NCBI GenBank assembly: GCA_023512835.1
Contig: CM042092.1
Location: 48,016,400 to 48,080,399, forward strand
Direction of reading: 5' to 3'
Source of the DNA: Taxillus chinensis
Lineage: Eukaryota; Streptophyta; Magnoliopsida; Santalales; Loranthaceae
Length of the DNA stretch: 64,000 bases
The notes beneath the pieces were generated by a model. It ran no database searches and was not told the origin of the DNA. It saw only the letters and a program-made list of their open reading frames with translations. Position 1 is the first letter of the stretch; every line of letters starts with the position of its first letter. Shown in pieces: positions 35,591 to 46,440 of the stretch. Both the position numbers and the translations under genes were made by a program.

Positions 35591-38188
35591 TTAAGCATAG
35601 AACTTTTTTACCGCATCGTTATTCACCGGGTTAGGGAGCTCATCCCCATCCATTCGGACAAGAATTAAGGCACCTCCTGAGAATGCTTTTTTTACCACAT
35701 ATGGGCCTTCATAATTGGGAGTCCACTTGCCTCTATGGTCATGTTGAATTGATAAAATCTTTTTGAGGATGAGGTCACCCGCTTGAAAGCTTCTGGGCTT
35801 CACCTTTTTATTATAGTTGTTCATCATTCTCTGTTGATATAGTTGTCCTCTGCAAACAGCTGCCAGGCGTTTGCCCTCAATTAAATTCAACTACTCATAA
35901 CGACTTTGGGCCCATTCTGCTTCTTCGAGCTGAGTATCCTTGAGTACTCGGAGGGAAGGTATCTCCACTTCGACAGGTAGAACTGCTTCCATGCCGTAGA
36001 CCAAAGAAAACGGAGTTGCCCCAGTTGATGTTCGTACTGAGGTGCGGTAAGCGTGCAAAGCATATGGTAGCTTCTCATGCCAATCTTTGTATGTCTCAGT
36101 CATTTTTCTGATAATGTTCTTGATGTTCTTATTGGTTGCTTCAACGGCTCCATTCATCTTTGGACGATAGGGAGTCGAGTTGCGGTGTTGAATTTTGTAC
36201 GTTTCGCACAATTTACCCATCATCCGACTGTTCAAATTGGCAGCATTGTCTGTTATGATCTGCTCAGGGAGCCCATATCGACATATGATGTTGTTCCTCA
36301 TAAAGCGAAGGACCACAGCTTGTGTGACGTTGGCATATGACGCTGCTTCTCCCATTCACCCCATCACACAGGCCTCATATTCTGCTATATTGTTCGTGCA
36401 AGGGAAGGTTAACTTGGCCACCATCGGGAAGTGTTCGCCTTTTAGAGATATCAGAATGGCTCCAATGCCGTGCCCCAAGAGGCTGGAGGCTCCATCAAAC
36501 CACATCGTCCATATGTCTGATACTTCTGCCGTGAGAATGTTGATATGCTCATCTGGAAAACCAATAGTCATAGGCGCATAATCTTCTAGTGCTCTGTCGG
36601 CCAAGTAATCAGCTATTGCACTTCCTTTTATGGCCTTTTGAGGCACATAGATGATATCATATTCCGACAAGATCAGCTGCCATTTGGTAATTCTCCCAGA
36701 GATGGATGGTTTTTCTAAGAGATACTTGAGCGGATCGTGCCTCGAAATTAGCCATGTAGTATGATAAAGAGTGTACTGCCTCAATCTTCTTGTTATCCAA
36801 ACAAGGGCACAACATGTCTTCTCCAATGGTGTATAGTTCATTTCATTAATGGTGAACTTCTTGCTCAGATAATAAATGGCCTGCTCTTTTTTGCCTGTAG
36901 AATCATGTTGCCCCAAGACACAACCCATGGATGATTCTTGGACAGTTAAGTATAAGATTAAGGGTCTGTCTGGTACTGGTGGGACCAAAACAGGTGGATT
37001 GGTCAGATATTGCTTGATCCTGTCAAAAGCTTCTTGACCCTCGTCATTCCAAATTTCGGGGTTATTCTTCTGTAACGTCTTGAAAATGGGTTCACATGTG
37101 GTCGTCAATTGTGAAATGAATCGAGCAATGTAATTCAATCTCCCAAGGAATCCTCTAACCTCCTTGATGGTTCATGGTGGGGGCATCTCTCGGATAGCTT
37201 GAACTTTATCCAGATCAATTTCCACTCCTTTTTGGCTCACGATGAAGCCTAACAGTTTTCCCGACATGGCTCCAAAAGTGCATTTTTCGGGGTTTAATTT
37301 GAGTTGATATTTTCGAAGCCTGTTGAAGAGCTTGCGGAGTACTTCAATGTGATCTTCAGTGCTTCATAATTTGGCTATCATGTCATCCATATATACTTCG
37401 ACCTCTTTATGCATCATATCATGGAATAGGGTCACCATGGCTCGCTGATAGGTTGTCCCTGCATTCTTCAGACCAAAAGGCATCACATTATAACAGAATG
37501 TGCCCCAAAGTATCATAAACCTGGTCCTCTCCTTGTGTTCAGGGGCCATACGAATCTGATTGTAGCCTGAGAAGCCATCCATGAACGAGAATAGGGCATG
37601 TTTTGTTGTGTTATCCACTAGGGTATCAATATGAGGAAGCGGGAAGTCGTCTTTCGGGCTGGCCCAATTCAGATCTCTATAGTCGACACACATGCAGACT
37701 TTGCCTCCTTTCTTCGGTACTGGTACAACATTGGCCACCCACTCTGGATAGGGGGAGACACTTAGGAAACCTGCGTCCCATTGCTTTTTAACTTCTTCTT
37801 TAATCTTCAGTAGCATCTCCGGTTTCATTCGTCATAATTTTTGATGTACTGGCTTGCACTCTGGCTTGACTGGTATATGGTGCTGCACTATGTCTATGTC
37901 TAAACCTAGCATATCTTGATATGACCATGCAAAAACGTCGATGTAGCTTCTTAACAACTCAATTAACTTCTTCTTGATGTCGGTAGCTATCAAAAACCCT
38001 ACCCTCACTTCTTTTGGTTCGGCTATCGTCCCCAAATTCACTGTTTCTATTGGGTCTTCACTTGGAATGGATAAGCGATCGTCCCTTTCCAATAGGCGTA
38101 TGATCTCTCCCGGTAGCTCGGGTGTCTCCTCCGCCTCATTCTCATCAGCTTCAAACACTTGGTCGTTCCCGGTTTGGACTTTGGTCAA
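35591..38188 (-). pseudogene. Ogre 2 pol: RT, RNase H, archaeal-type RNase H, integrase (internally deleted)
   Basis: From right to left: linker (LLERDDRLSIPSEDP, VFAWSYQDMLGLD); RT with YPEWVANVVPVPKKGGKVCM, VDYRDLN, MDGFSGYNQI, MPFGLKNAGTTYQRAM and catalytic YMDDMIAK (37364-37828); connection and RNase H (LNYIARFISQLTTTCEPIF, YYLSKKFT, RHDPLKYLL); a second, archaeal-type RNase H starting MWFDGASSLLGHGIGAIL and stopping at AEYEACVMG (36356); integrase core from EAASYANVTQ with ITDNAANLNS, YRPKMNGAVEATNKN, RTSVRTSTGATPFSLVYGME; C-terminus to 35591. Stops at 37829, ~37364 and ~37169 look like CGA-to-TGA. The rest of the second RNase H and the integrase zinc finger are missing at 36356. Confidence 0.88.
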
Positions 38189-38189
38189 A

Positions 38190-38427
38190 CCTTAGGCACC
38201 TCATTTCGCTTTCGCATATGATGTTTTCATTGACATTGTGATACCTGCTTATAAGAGAATTACAAGTTGGTAACCAAATATGATATGCATATGTTATGAA
38301 TGGAATGCACCGTGAAAGATTTGAAGAAAAGTACATTTTATTGAAGAGCTTTTTGATAAAAACAAATGTTCACCACTTCAAGAGACGTTAAAATAGAATA
38401 CATTAAATCCCAGCGACCCTATGAGCA
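38190..38427 (-). other. Candidate Ogre intron between protease and RT
   Basis: AT-rich and without an open frame, between the protease/G-patch ORF end (38428) and the RT linker ORF. On the minus strand a pyrimidine-rich AATTCTCTTATAAGCAG acceptor-like site lies near 38246-38262. Ogre elements are known to splice an intron at this place. The donor is not clear to me. Confidence 0.4.
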
Positions 38428-39317
38428 TTACATTATGGGGAGGTCTAGGCTGGTCCAATTGTTCAATGGCTGGTTGGGATCCTCTCGCACTAACTGAACC
38501 ATCTCACTTGGTGCATGCTCGTTTGTGTCCAATGCAGCTACAGTCCCCGTCTCGGGCTCAGGTTGGCTCTTATGGATAAACCCTCCAGTCCGGAATGTAA
38601 CATTTAAGGGGGGGAAGCTCCTCCTTTCTTCTTGTGCTGGTCTTTTCTGCAATCTTGCCATTCTGACTTCCCTCTTCTTGATACCTTCCCTCTGTCTGTC
38701 AGCTTTTGTAGGGATGTAGCCTATCCCAAACTTCTCGGTATTTTCTCGGATGGTCAATGGTTTTTGGATTCCTTGAGCCTTTGGGCCTAATCCTTGCCCT
38801 GGTTTGTACCCTTGCTTGATCATGGTGGATGCAACCATTCTTGCAGCCCTCGAGAGATAATGTATTGGGGCAGAAGTGACATTCACCATCTCAAACGCCC
38901 GATAAGAGCATTCTGGTATATCTTCGTTGTTCTCAACATAAGGAACCGATGTTGGCTTGGTGACTAGGAAACCTGTTTCCCCAGAGATGCAAACAAGTTG
39001 GTCTCCCATTGCAAATTTCATCTTTTGGTGGAGGCTTGACGGCACTGCCCCTGCCATGTAGATCCAGGGTCTTCCCAACAAACAGCTGTAATATGGCGTG
39101 ATGTCCATCACCTGAAATTCCACCATAAAGGTAGCTGGTCCAATCAGAAGCGGAATGTCTAGAGTTCCCGCCACATCACGCATTCCTCCATCGAATGCCC
39201 GTACCTTCATCGTACAGGGGCGCATATAGGACGCATCGATCGGAAGTTGTTGTAGTATATGTAAAGGTATAATGTTCAACGCAGAACCGTTATCAATGAG
39301 TACTCGGGCTATGGTGT
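38428..39317 (-). pseudogene. Ogre 2 protease (C-terminal part) and G-patch region, cut by element B
   Basis: Aspartic protease fragment with the catalytic-type motif LIDNGSALN just left of the insertion point (39285-39312), ILQQLPIDASYMRPCTMKVR, flap-type segment and SCLLGRPWIYMAG. Then a G-patch (MVASTMIKQGYKPGQGLGPK) with IGYIPTKADRQREG. A G-patch after the protease is seen in Tat-lineage elements. Open for 283 codons; the upstream part lies at 48133-48821 on the other side of B. The frame continues across the insertion if one 4-bp TSD copy is removed. Confidence 0.87.
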
Positions 39318-39589
39318 TGTAAGGACCCGTACCTTGAGTTAGTCGGTTTGCCTCCTGAGTAGAGTTTTTCAGATTTTGACCTAGTAGTTGGACTCCAATG
39401 AATTCACGTGCAAAAGGAAAGATGCTTAGAATGATGTCCTCTATCTACCACGAAGTTTCAGACCAAATGGACATGTATGTGAGGTGCACGTGATATGGGT
39501 CCAATTCACGTGCAAGTGTAATTGTCTTCCAAATGATGCAAGGAGGCTAGGGGTGAAGTTTGAGAGCATTTGGAGTTCATATGGAGTTG

Positions 39590-39820
39590 CACGTGAATTG
39601 GGAATTCACGTGCAAATGGCGTGCGGCCATATTTTTGCATGGTTCCCTTGGTTTTGACATTCAAGGAACTTTCTCCAAAGGACCATGTTGAAATTCGAAT
39701 ATTTTGGTGTGTATGGATGTGGAAAGGTGGTAACTTGTGTGATCAAAACTACGTCGTTTTGATCCTGGGATTCACTTAATCAAAACTACGTCGTTTTGAT
39801 GTGGATGGTGTCATATAAGG
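39590..39820 (+). promoter_or_regulatory. LTR promoter module of element B
   Basis: Inverted CACGTG pair (39590-39595, 39607-39612), then two copies of the ATCAAAAC/GTTTTGAT palindrome (39741-39764 and 39779-39800, 37 bp apart) and CATATAAGG (39813-39821), which is CTATATAAGG in the 3' LTR (46933-46942). The same order is found in elements A and D. Confidence 0.7.
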
Positions 39821-40384
39821 AGGGCTTGAGTTTGAGTTTAGGGTTTGGTGTTCCTTTGCTGCACCGCTTCTGCTGAGAGAGAGAGAGAGCTAGAGAGAGA
39901 GAGGGAAGGGGAGTTGCTGATTGCTTCTTAGGAGCATCTTGCGTGGGGAGGACGACGTTTGGCGCGGGAGCAAGGAAGAGCTGCTTTAAGGTAGGGGTTC
40001 TGTTCTTCTAAACCCTCCCTCTCGTCCTAGGGTCCTAGGGCGGTTCTGGGCGTATCTGTTTATATATATATATGTAAATTCATATAGGTGTGATCTCTAT
40101 ATGAATGTTGGCCTTCATGGCATTTTGGTGTGGTTCCGTGATCTATATGCTATATGTTTGATGAAAAGCCTGTGTGAATATAGTTATGTGTATATGCCTG
40201 AAGTGTTTGAAATTATGCCTGTGAGGCGTGCATGTTATGTGTTTGTGGAAATGCCTGTGTGGTTGGGTTTGTGAGCTTGTGGATATATGCATGCTAAGTG
40301 TTCGAGGTTATTCCTGTGTGACTAAGCATACTTAGTGTTTGATGTTATGCCTGTATGGCCATGTGTCTTGCGTGTTTGCTTGTA

Positions 40385-40555
40385 CACCTGGTGGTCTGGA
40401 AGCCTGGGATGTTTTGAGGAACCCGGTGGTGTGGAAGCCTGGGGCTGTTTTGTGGAACCCGGTGGTGTGGAAGCCCGGGACTGTTTTGTGGAACCCGGTG
40501 GCGTGGAAGCCTGGGACTGTTCTTGAAACCCGGTGGTTGTGGAAGCCTGGGAGTG
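40385..40555 (+). repeat. 36-bp minisatellite in element B 5' LTR
   Basis: About four to five units of 36 bp with core AACCCGGTGGTGTGGAAGCC followed by TGGGGCTGTTTTGTGG. The 3' LTR has the same array at about 47490-47665, and element D a diverged one at 52240-52385. Confidence 0.85.
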
Positions 40556-41017
40556 TTTATGTACTTGCCCATGTATGACGTGTTTGCTGTTATAGCCTGT
40601 AACTATATTTGGTGGGATAATTGTATCACGACACGAAGACTTGTACACAAGGCATGTAGATACCAGTGCATGGGATGGGTTGGGGAGACATGATCCCTCC
40701 TGAGTCTGGTTGCTCACCCCTCCTACCATGTTGTTTTCTTTTCGGAACCTACGGGCGTTAGGTGGGACCCCAAGGTGGAAGACCTTATTTATTTAATTTG
40801 TTTATGTTATTTTTATTATGAGAATCGATGTAACCCCAGTGGGAAAGGATTTTGTTGTAATAAACTGGATTGGATTGCTTTTAATGAATATTACTTTCTT
40901 GAATGTTGTGGATGTTTAAAATGTTAAATTCTTGTTTTGTATCTACCCCTTGCCCTCCGTGTGGGTAAAAGGGGAGTCACGTACCGGTTTCCTCGGGTTG
41001 GAAATCCGGGCGTGACA

Positions 41018-41405
41018 ATATGGTATCGAGCATGGTCCAGTTGGCCTAGGGTAGTGGGCGGACTTGGTTATCTTGAGTCCTTTGGAGGAGCCTGGAGGGA
41101 CATGCCTGATCAACATGGTCCTCTTTGAGCCTCCAAGGTGTACTTGGGGTAGTCCGGTCTTGTAGTAGGATTTGCATGCATTGGCATTAGGGCACTAGTT
41201 GCATTTGTTGTGAATGTATGCTAAACTGTGGATAAAATCATATGATTAAGTGAAATGTGCAACTCCGATTTGTTTGGCAATGTGTACTTATCGTGCAATG
41301 TGATTGATGCAATGTATGTGTGTAACATCACGTGATAGTGGAATTGATCGGTGGGGGTAGAGGTAGTGACGCGATAGATTATAAAATTGTTTTGACGTTG
41401 TGCTT
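41018..41405 (+). other. Element B primer site and leader
   Basis: TGGTATCGAGCA at 41021-41032 is a tRNA-iMet primer site lacking one base (the usual form is TGGTATCAGAGC), four bases from the LTR. The rest is untranslated leader. Confidence 0.8.
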
Positions 41406-42780
41406 CTACTTCGTGTAGTAAGAATGCCGCCAGGAGAGTGACACGTGCGTCCGGGGCGATGGTGATGAGTCATCTGCCCATGAGGGTCCGGGTGCGGGAC
41501 CATCCGTTGGAGGGCATGCGTTGTTGCTGGCACAGCTACAAGAAGGCATCCGGCTGGAGGTACGAGAGCTACGGGAGGGACTCCGGCGGGACGTTCGGGA
41601 GGAGGTGCGCCGTGAGATGGCGACACGGCGGGTGGTGCCACCACCACCACCACCAAGACGAGGCTGCCTCGTGAGCGTGAGTTCGCGGGTGGTGTACCGA
41701 CCCGTGCAGAGGATGACGTGGTGACACGGTTCCAAAGGAACAACCTCCGCGATTTAAGGGGGAGAAGATCCGTGGTAGCGAGCGGTGGTTGAGGCAGATT
41801 GAGCACGTGTTCTCCTTTCTCCTGCCCCGGGAGGAGGATAAGGTGCGACCGCACTTGGGCACTGGAGGGGGACGCTTTGGAGTGGTGGACGAGTGTTGCG
41901 GGGGCCGTGCGGTGCAACTCATGTTTTGGGAGGAGTTCTTGCAACTCTTCCAAGATGAGTTCTTCCCGGAATCGGTGAGATGGCAAAAGAGGGAAGAATT
42001 TGGCAGCTTGAGCGAGGATCCAAGACGGTACCTGAATATGAGCGGGAGTTCCGGAGATTGAGTAGGTTTGCTCCCGAGGCGTGGTAAGGGAGGACCTCGA
42101 AGGCCCAAAGTTCACCTTGGGTCTCGGCCAGCCCTTAGGGAGAGGGTGGCGATTCTCGCTAAGACCTATCCTGAGGCCGTGGAGACGGCCCGTATAGCGA
42201 GAGGGAACTGGATGATGGGAGCAGGCCCATCGGGGCGCCGGTTGCGAGTGGGCCCGATCGAGATGCGGGGTCCAAGAGACTCGGGACGGAGGAGAGGGAT
42301 AGCGGTTCCTTCCGCAGCGGGGGACGGACATTGGTGAACCCGGGGAGGTCTAGCTTTGGCGGTGGCATGCGGGGCGGTCCAACAGGGGGGTCTCCCCGGC
42401 GGTTGTTGCTGCTGTGGGGAGCAAGGCCACTTGAGGAAGGAGTGTCCAAAGAGGGACCGGAAATGCCATAGATGTGGACGAGAGGGCCATCCGAGCCGGG
42501 TTTGCCGGAGTGGCAACAGGGGAGTTGGAGGCATGACGTCCGCAAGGAGTGATGCCGGTTTCGTGCTCCACTGAGAGACCGGCTCGTCGGTGGCGGGCCG
42601 GCCAAGCAGGATCGGTCGGACCCGACCTCGGGGAGGCCGGAGCGGCGGCACCGAGGCTGGAGGCAACCTTAGCGGGAAGCGTCCGGTGAGTGAGCCGACA
42701 AGTGGCACGGGCCAAGGAAGGGTGTTTGCGCCAGAGGCGACGTACCAGGAGGAGGCCAGCTACCACCCCCACCAGTGAGG
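41406..42780 (+). pseudogene. Element B gag (multiple frameshifts)
   Basis: Capsid part matched to D: LRQIEHVFSFLLPREEDKVR near 41790-41850, MFWEEFLQLFQDEFFPESVR near 41920-41985 and WQKREEFGSL. Two zinc knuckles are at about 42405-42510: CCCGEQGHLRKEC and CHRCGREGHPSRVC. No frame is open for more than about 110 codons, and the longest ORFs here (41288-42331 on the minus strand) are antisense shadows of GC-rich gag. Confidence 0.82.
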
Positions 42781-45700
42781 GTGGAGCAGGACCATCGGTG
42801 GTTAGAGGTACCCTCTTGATCTCCGTACCTTAGCTTGTTCTTTTCGATACGGGTGCATCATGTTCGTTTGTTCTTGAGCTTGTAGTTGACGGCTTGGGGT
42901 TGCTTTGTGTGGAGGCCGCGAGGCCCTAGTTGTGGAGTCTCCGGTGGGAGGCATGATAGAGGTACGACGAGTGTGTTGTGATTGTGTGTTAACCATAGGA
43001 GAGGTGGAGCTGCGTTTTGACTTGCATGTGATGCCTTTGAGGGCGTTTGACCTGATCTTGGGTATGGATTGGCTTATGGCTTTCCAAGCCAAGATAGATT
43101 GTTATCGGCGGCGTGTGTCCTTTGTGACACCTGCAGGGACCTCTTGCACCCTGCGGGGGGAGTGGGATTGTGAGGCGAGTCGGGCCGGGCCGGTGTTGGA
43201 CCGGTGGGGTGCCATTACCCACAGGTTGGCGGCCCGACCTTTGCCAGGAGGGTAAGGTGGAAAAGAGGGTGTGGCCCGTGTTGTGGACCAATTTCAGGGA
43301 TGTTTTTCCCGAGCGGTTGAGGTTTGCCACCCAAGAGGATGTGGAGTTCACCATTGAGTTGGTACCGGGGACAGGTCCGATTTCCCAAGTAGCGTATCGT
43401 ATGGGGCCAGCCGAGCCAGGGAGCTTGAGAGGCAAATTGAGGAGTTGGTGGGCCAGGGGTATATCGGACCAAGTACCTCACCTTGGGGTGCTCCGGTGCT
43501 CTTTGCTAAGAAGGCTGATGGCACGCTTCGTCTCTGCATCGACTACAGAAGCTGAATTCGGTGGACTGTGAAGAACAAGTACCGTTGCCTCGGATAGATG
43601 ACCTGTTTGACCAATTGAGTGGGGCCCAGTGGTTTTCCAAGATAGATTTACGGTCGGGGTATCACCGGCTCAGGGTTAGGGAGGAGGAGCATCCCTAAGA
43701 CGGCTTTCGGTGCGGTATGGGCATTATGAGTGGGTAGTGATGCCTTTCGGGCTCACTAATGGCCAGGCGGTGTTCATGCATTTGATGAACCAAGTCTTTG
43801 CCCCATACTTAGACTCGTTCGTGGTGGTGTTTATCGACGATATCTTGGTGTATTCCAAGACCGAGAAGGAACATGTGGAGCACTTGGCAACAGTGTTGCA
43901 AACCTTGAGGGACCAACGGCTGTTTGCTAAGTTTAGCAAGTGTGAGTTTTGGCTGCGGGAGGTTCACTTTCTTGGCCATGTGGTGTCACTGAGGGAGTTA
44001 GGGTGGACCCGGCCAAGATTGAGGCCGTGGCATCGTGGGCAAGGCCAACCAACGTTTTTGAGATCCGTAGTTTTCTTGGCTTGGCGGGGTACTATCGTCG
44101 TTTTGTAGAGGGGTTCTCCGTTTGGCGGCACCTATGACGGCGTTGACTCGGAAGGGCGTGAAGTTTGAGTGGACGGACAAGTGCCGGCGGGCGTTTGAGA
44201 CTCTCAAAACCCGTTTGACCACTGTACGTGTTGAGGTTGCCTAGGGAGGATATTCCATATGAGGTGTCGTGATGCGTCCAGGGTTGGTTTGGGGTGTGTG
44301 CTTATGCGGGGGCACGGTGTGGTAGCTTATGGGTCGAGGCGGTGAAGCCTCATGAGCGGAATTATCCTACTCATGACCTTGAGTTAGCCGTTGTCATCTT
44401 CGCCCTGAAGAGTTGGCGCTACCTCTTGGGGGAAAAGTTTGTGGTGTTCTCGGATCACAAGAGCCTTCGATACATCTTTACTCGAAGGACTTGAATTTGA
44501 GGCAAAGGAGATGGGTGGGTATTTGCGACCTTTGATTTTTACTCTTGCTATACCCCGGGCAAGGGTAATGTTGTGGGCGATGCATTGAGCGAAAAAGGGA
44601 AAGCCGAGGTGGCCGTGAGAGAGTGGAAGGCGATGGAGCGGTTGGCGACGTTGCGGTGCGGCTTGTTGTTCGTGATGGTGAGACAGTCCTGCGTCCTTTG
44701 GTGGTAGTGCCTGAGTTGTACCGGCGCGTCCGGGAGGAACAGTGGGTGACATTGAGTGTGAGGTTCTCGTGCCGTATTGAGGCCGGGGAGCTATCTGGGG
44801 CTGGACGAGGGTCCGGAGCATGAGTTGTCATTTCGGGGGCGGTTGGTAGTAGCTTCTTCCCTCGGGGATGAGGTGATGAGGGAGTTTCACCAATCTAGGG
44901 TTCTTTGTGCATCCAGGGGGTACGAAGATGTACCATGCGCTTGCGACATTTTTGGTGGCCTGGGATGAAACGCGATGTGGCTGCCTTTGTTTCGCGGTGC
45001 CTCACGTGTCGGCAGGTGAAGGCCGAGCATCGGCGGCCGGCGGGCATGTTACGGCCCTTGCCCATAGCGGAGTGGAAGTGGGACCATATCGCGATGGACT
45101 TTGTGACTGGTCTTCCACCCACCACTGGGAGGAAGGACATGATTTGGGTGATTGTGGATCGACTCACAAAGTCGGCCCATTTTCTTCTTGTTCGCGAGCG
45201 GGACTCCATTGGGACTTTGAGTCGGGTACATGAACGAGATTGTGAGACGCATGGGGTACCATCATCGGTTGTCTCGACCGGGATTCGAGGTTCACTTCCC
45301 GTTTCGGGCCGGTTTGCAGGAAGCTATGGGAACCAAGCTTCACTTGAGTACGGCCTTTCACCCTTGAGACGGACGGTCGGGGAGCGGACGAATCGGACCA
45401 TGGAGGACATGTTACGGGCCGTGTGTTAGATTTCGGGGGTTCGTGGGCAACTCACCTTCCTTTGGTGGAGTTTGCCACAACAACAGTATCGGGGCATCCA
45501 TTGGGATGGCTCCTTTTGAGGCGTTGTACGGACGGCCGTGTCGATCACCCCGTGTTGGGCGAGGTAGGAGAGGCAGCCCTCTTGGGGCCACGGTTGGTTC
45601 AAGAGGCTACGAGAAGGTCAGTTGATTCGTCGGCGTTTGTTGTCGGCTCAGTCGGCGAAATCTTATGCGGATCGGCGGCGGCGACCTTTGGAGTTTCTGT

Positions 45701-46115
45701 TGGTGATCATGTGTTCTTCGTGTCTCTCCCGCCGTGGACATCGACGGTTTGGGCGAGGTTCCAAGCTATCTCCGGGTTTATTGGCCCTTTTGAGATTCTG
45801 GATCGTGTAGGGCCGTGCTACCGGTTAGCGTTACCACCGCGGCGAGTCAGTGCACAACGTGTTTCCGTGTCCCGGTTGAGGAAGTATCACCCTGACCCAC
45901 TCACGTGATTGATTGGGGGACGTTGGACATTGAGGATGACATGTCCGTCATTGAGGCCCTATTCGTATCCTCGATCGGCGAGAGAGCTTTTGCGTGGTCG
46001 TGCTATTCCTTTTGGTTCGCGTGCTTTGGCGGCACCGTGGCATTGAGGAGGAGACATGGGAACGGGAGTCGTGATGCGGGAGCAGCACCTGGACTTGTTC
46101 GAGGACGAACAATCT
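42781..46115 (+). pseudogene. Element B pol: protease, RT, RNase H, integrase, chromodomain-like end (multiple frameshifts)
   Basis: Protease DTGAS at ~42845 and GMDWLMAFQAKID (~43070). [10 protein letters not shown] region, [12 protein letters not shown] (~43640), [12 protein letters not shown] (43740), catalytic [13 protein letters not shown] (~43825), [15 protein letters not shown] (~44075). RNase [14 protein letters not shown] (~44450) and [12 protein letters not shown] (~44555). Integrase: RCLTCRQVKAEHRRP (44998), HIAMDFVTGLPPT (45088), VIVDRLTKSAHF (45150). The C-terminal LRKYHPDPLT is followed by a remnant of the IDWGTLDIEDDMSVIEA segment (45905-45965). There are at least ten frame slips. 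It would have been the replication polyprotein. Confidence 0.85.
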
Positions 46116-46427
46116 TAAGCGTGGGAGGTGGTGTTTGCCAAGGGATAGTGATGTTTCCTTGTGATGTGTTTTCTTGTATTAGTTGATGTATTTGTATTGT
46201 CTTTTAAAGACATGTGTTCTTATTTGTGATGTGCTTTGAAATGTGTATTCGTGCCATGTGGACATGTGTTCGTGCTTTGTGGTTATGGATTATGGTGGTA
46301 CTATTATGTCTTTGTTGTCTTGTGTGTGGTGTATGACCCATTTGGGTGTTGTGGCTTGCCGGGTGGCAAATGGGTAGTTTGTGGTTGTTTTCTCGTATGT
46401 CATTTCTTTTCGAGGACGAAAAGTCTT

Positions 46428-46440
46428 AAGGGGGAGAGGA
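46428..46440 (+). promoter_or_regulatory. Polypurine tract of element B
   Basis: AAGGGGGAGAGGA immediately before the 3' LTR start TGTAAGGACC. Element D has the identical tract at 57819-57831. Confidence 0.88.

Larger units (their letters stand above)
39318..41017 (+). repeat. Element B 5' LTR (1700 bp)
   Basis: TGTAAGGACCCG to GGGCGTGACA. It contains the promoter module, a GA-rich leader (39873-39903), a 36-bp minisatellite (40385-40555) and AATAAA-type sequence (40858-40864). It differs from the 3' LTR mostly by single-base indels. Confidence 0.93.

Noticed and set aside
41288..42331. 347-codon minus-strand ORF opposite element B gag
   Set aside because: It is antisense to gag in GC-rich DNA where stops are rare. 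The sense strand has the zinc knuckles and capsid motifs.
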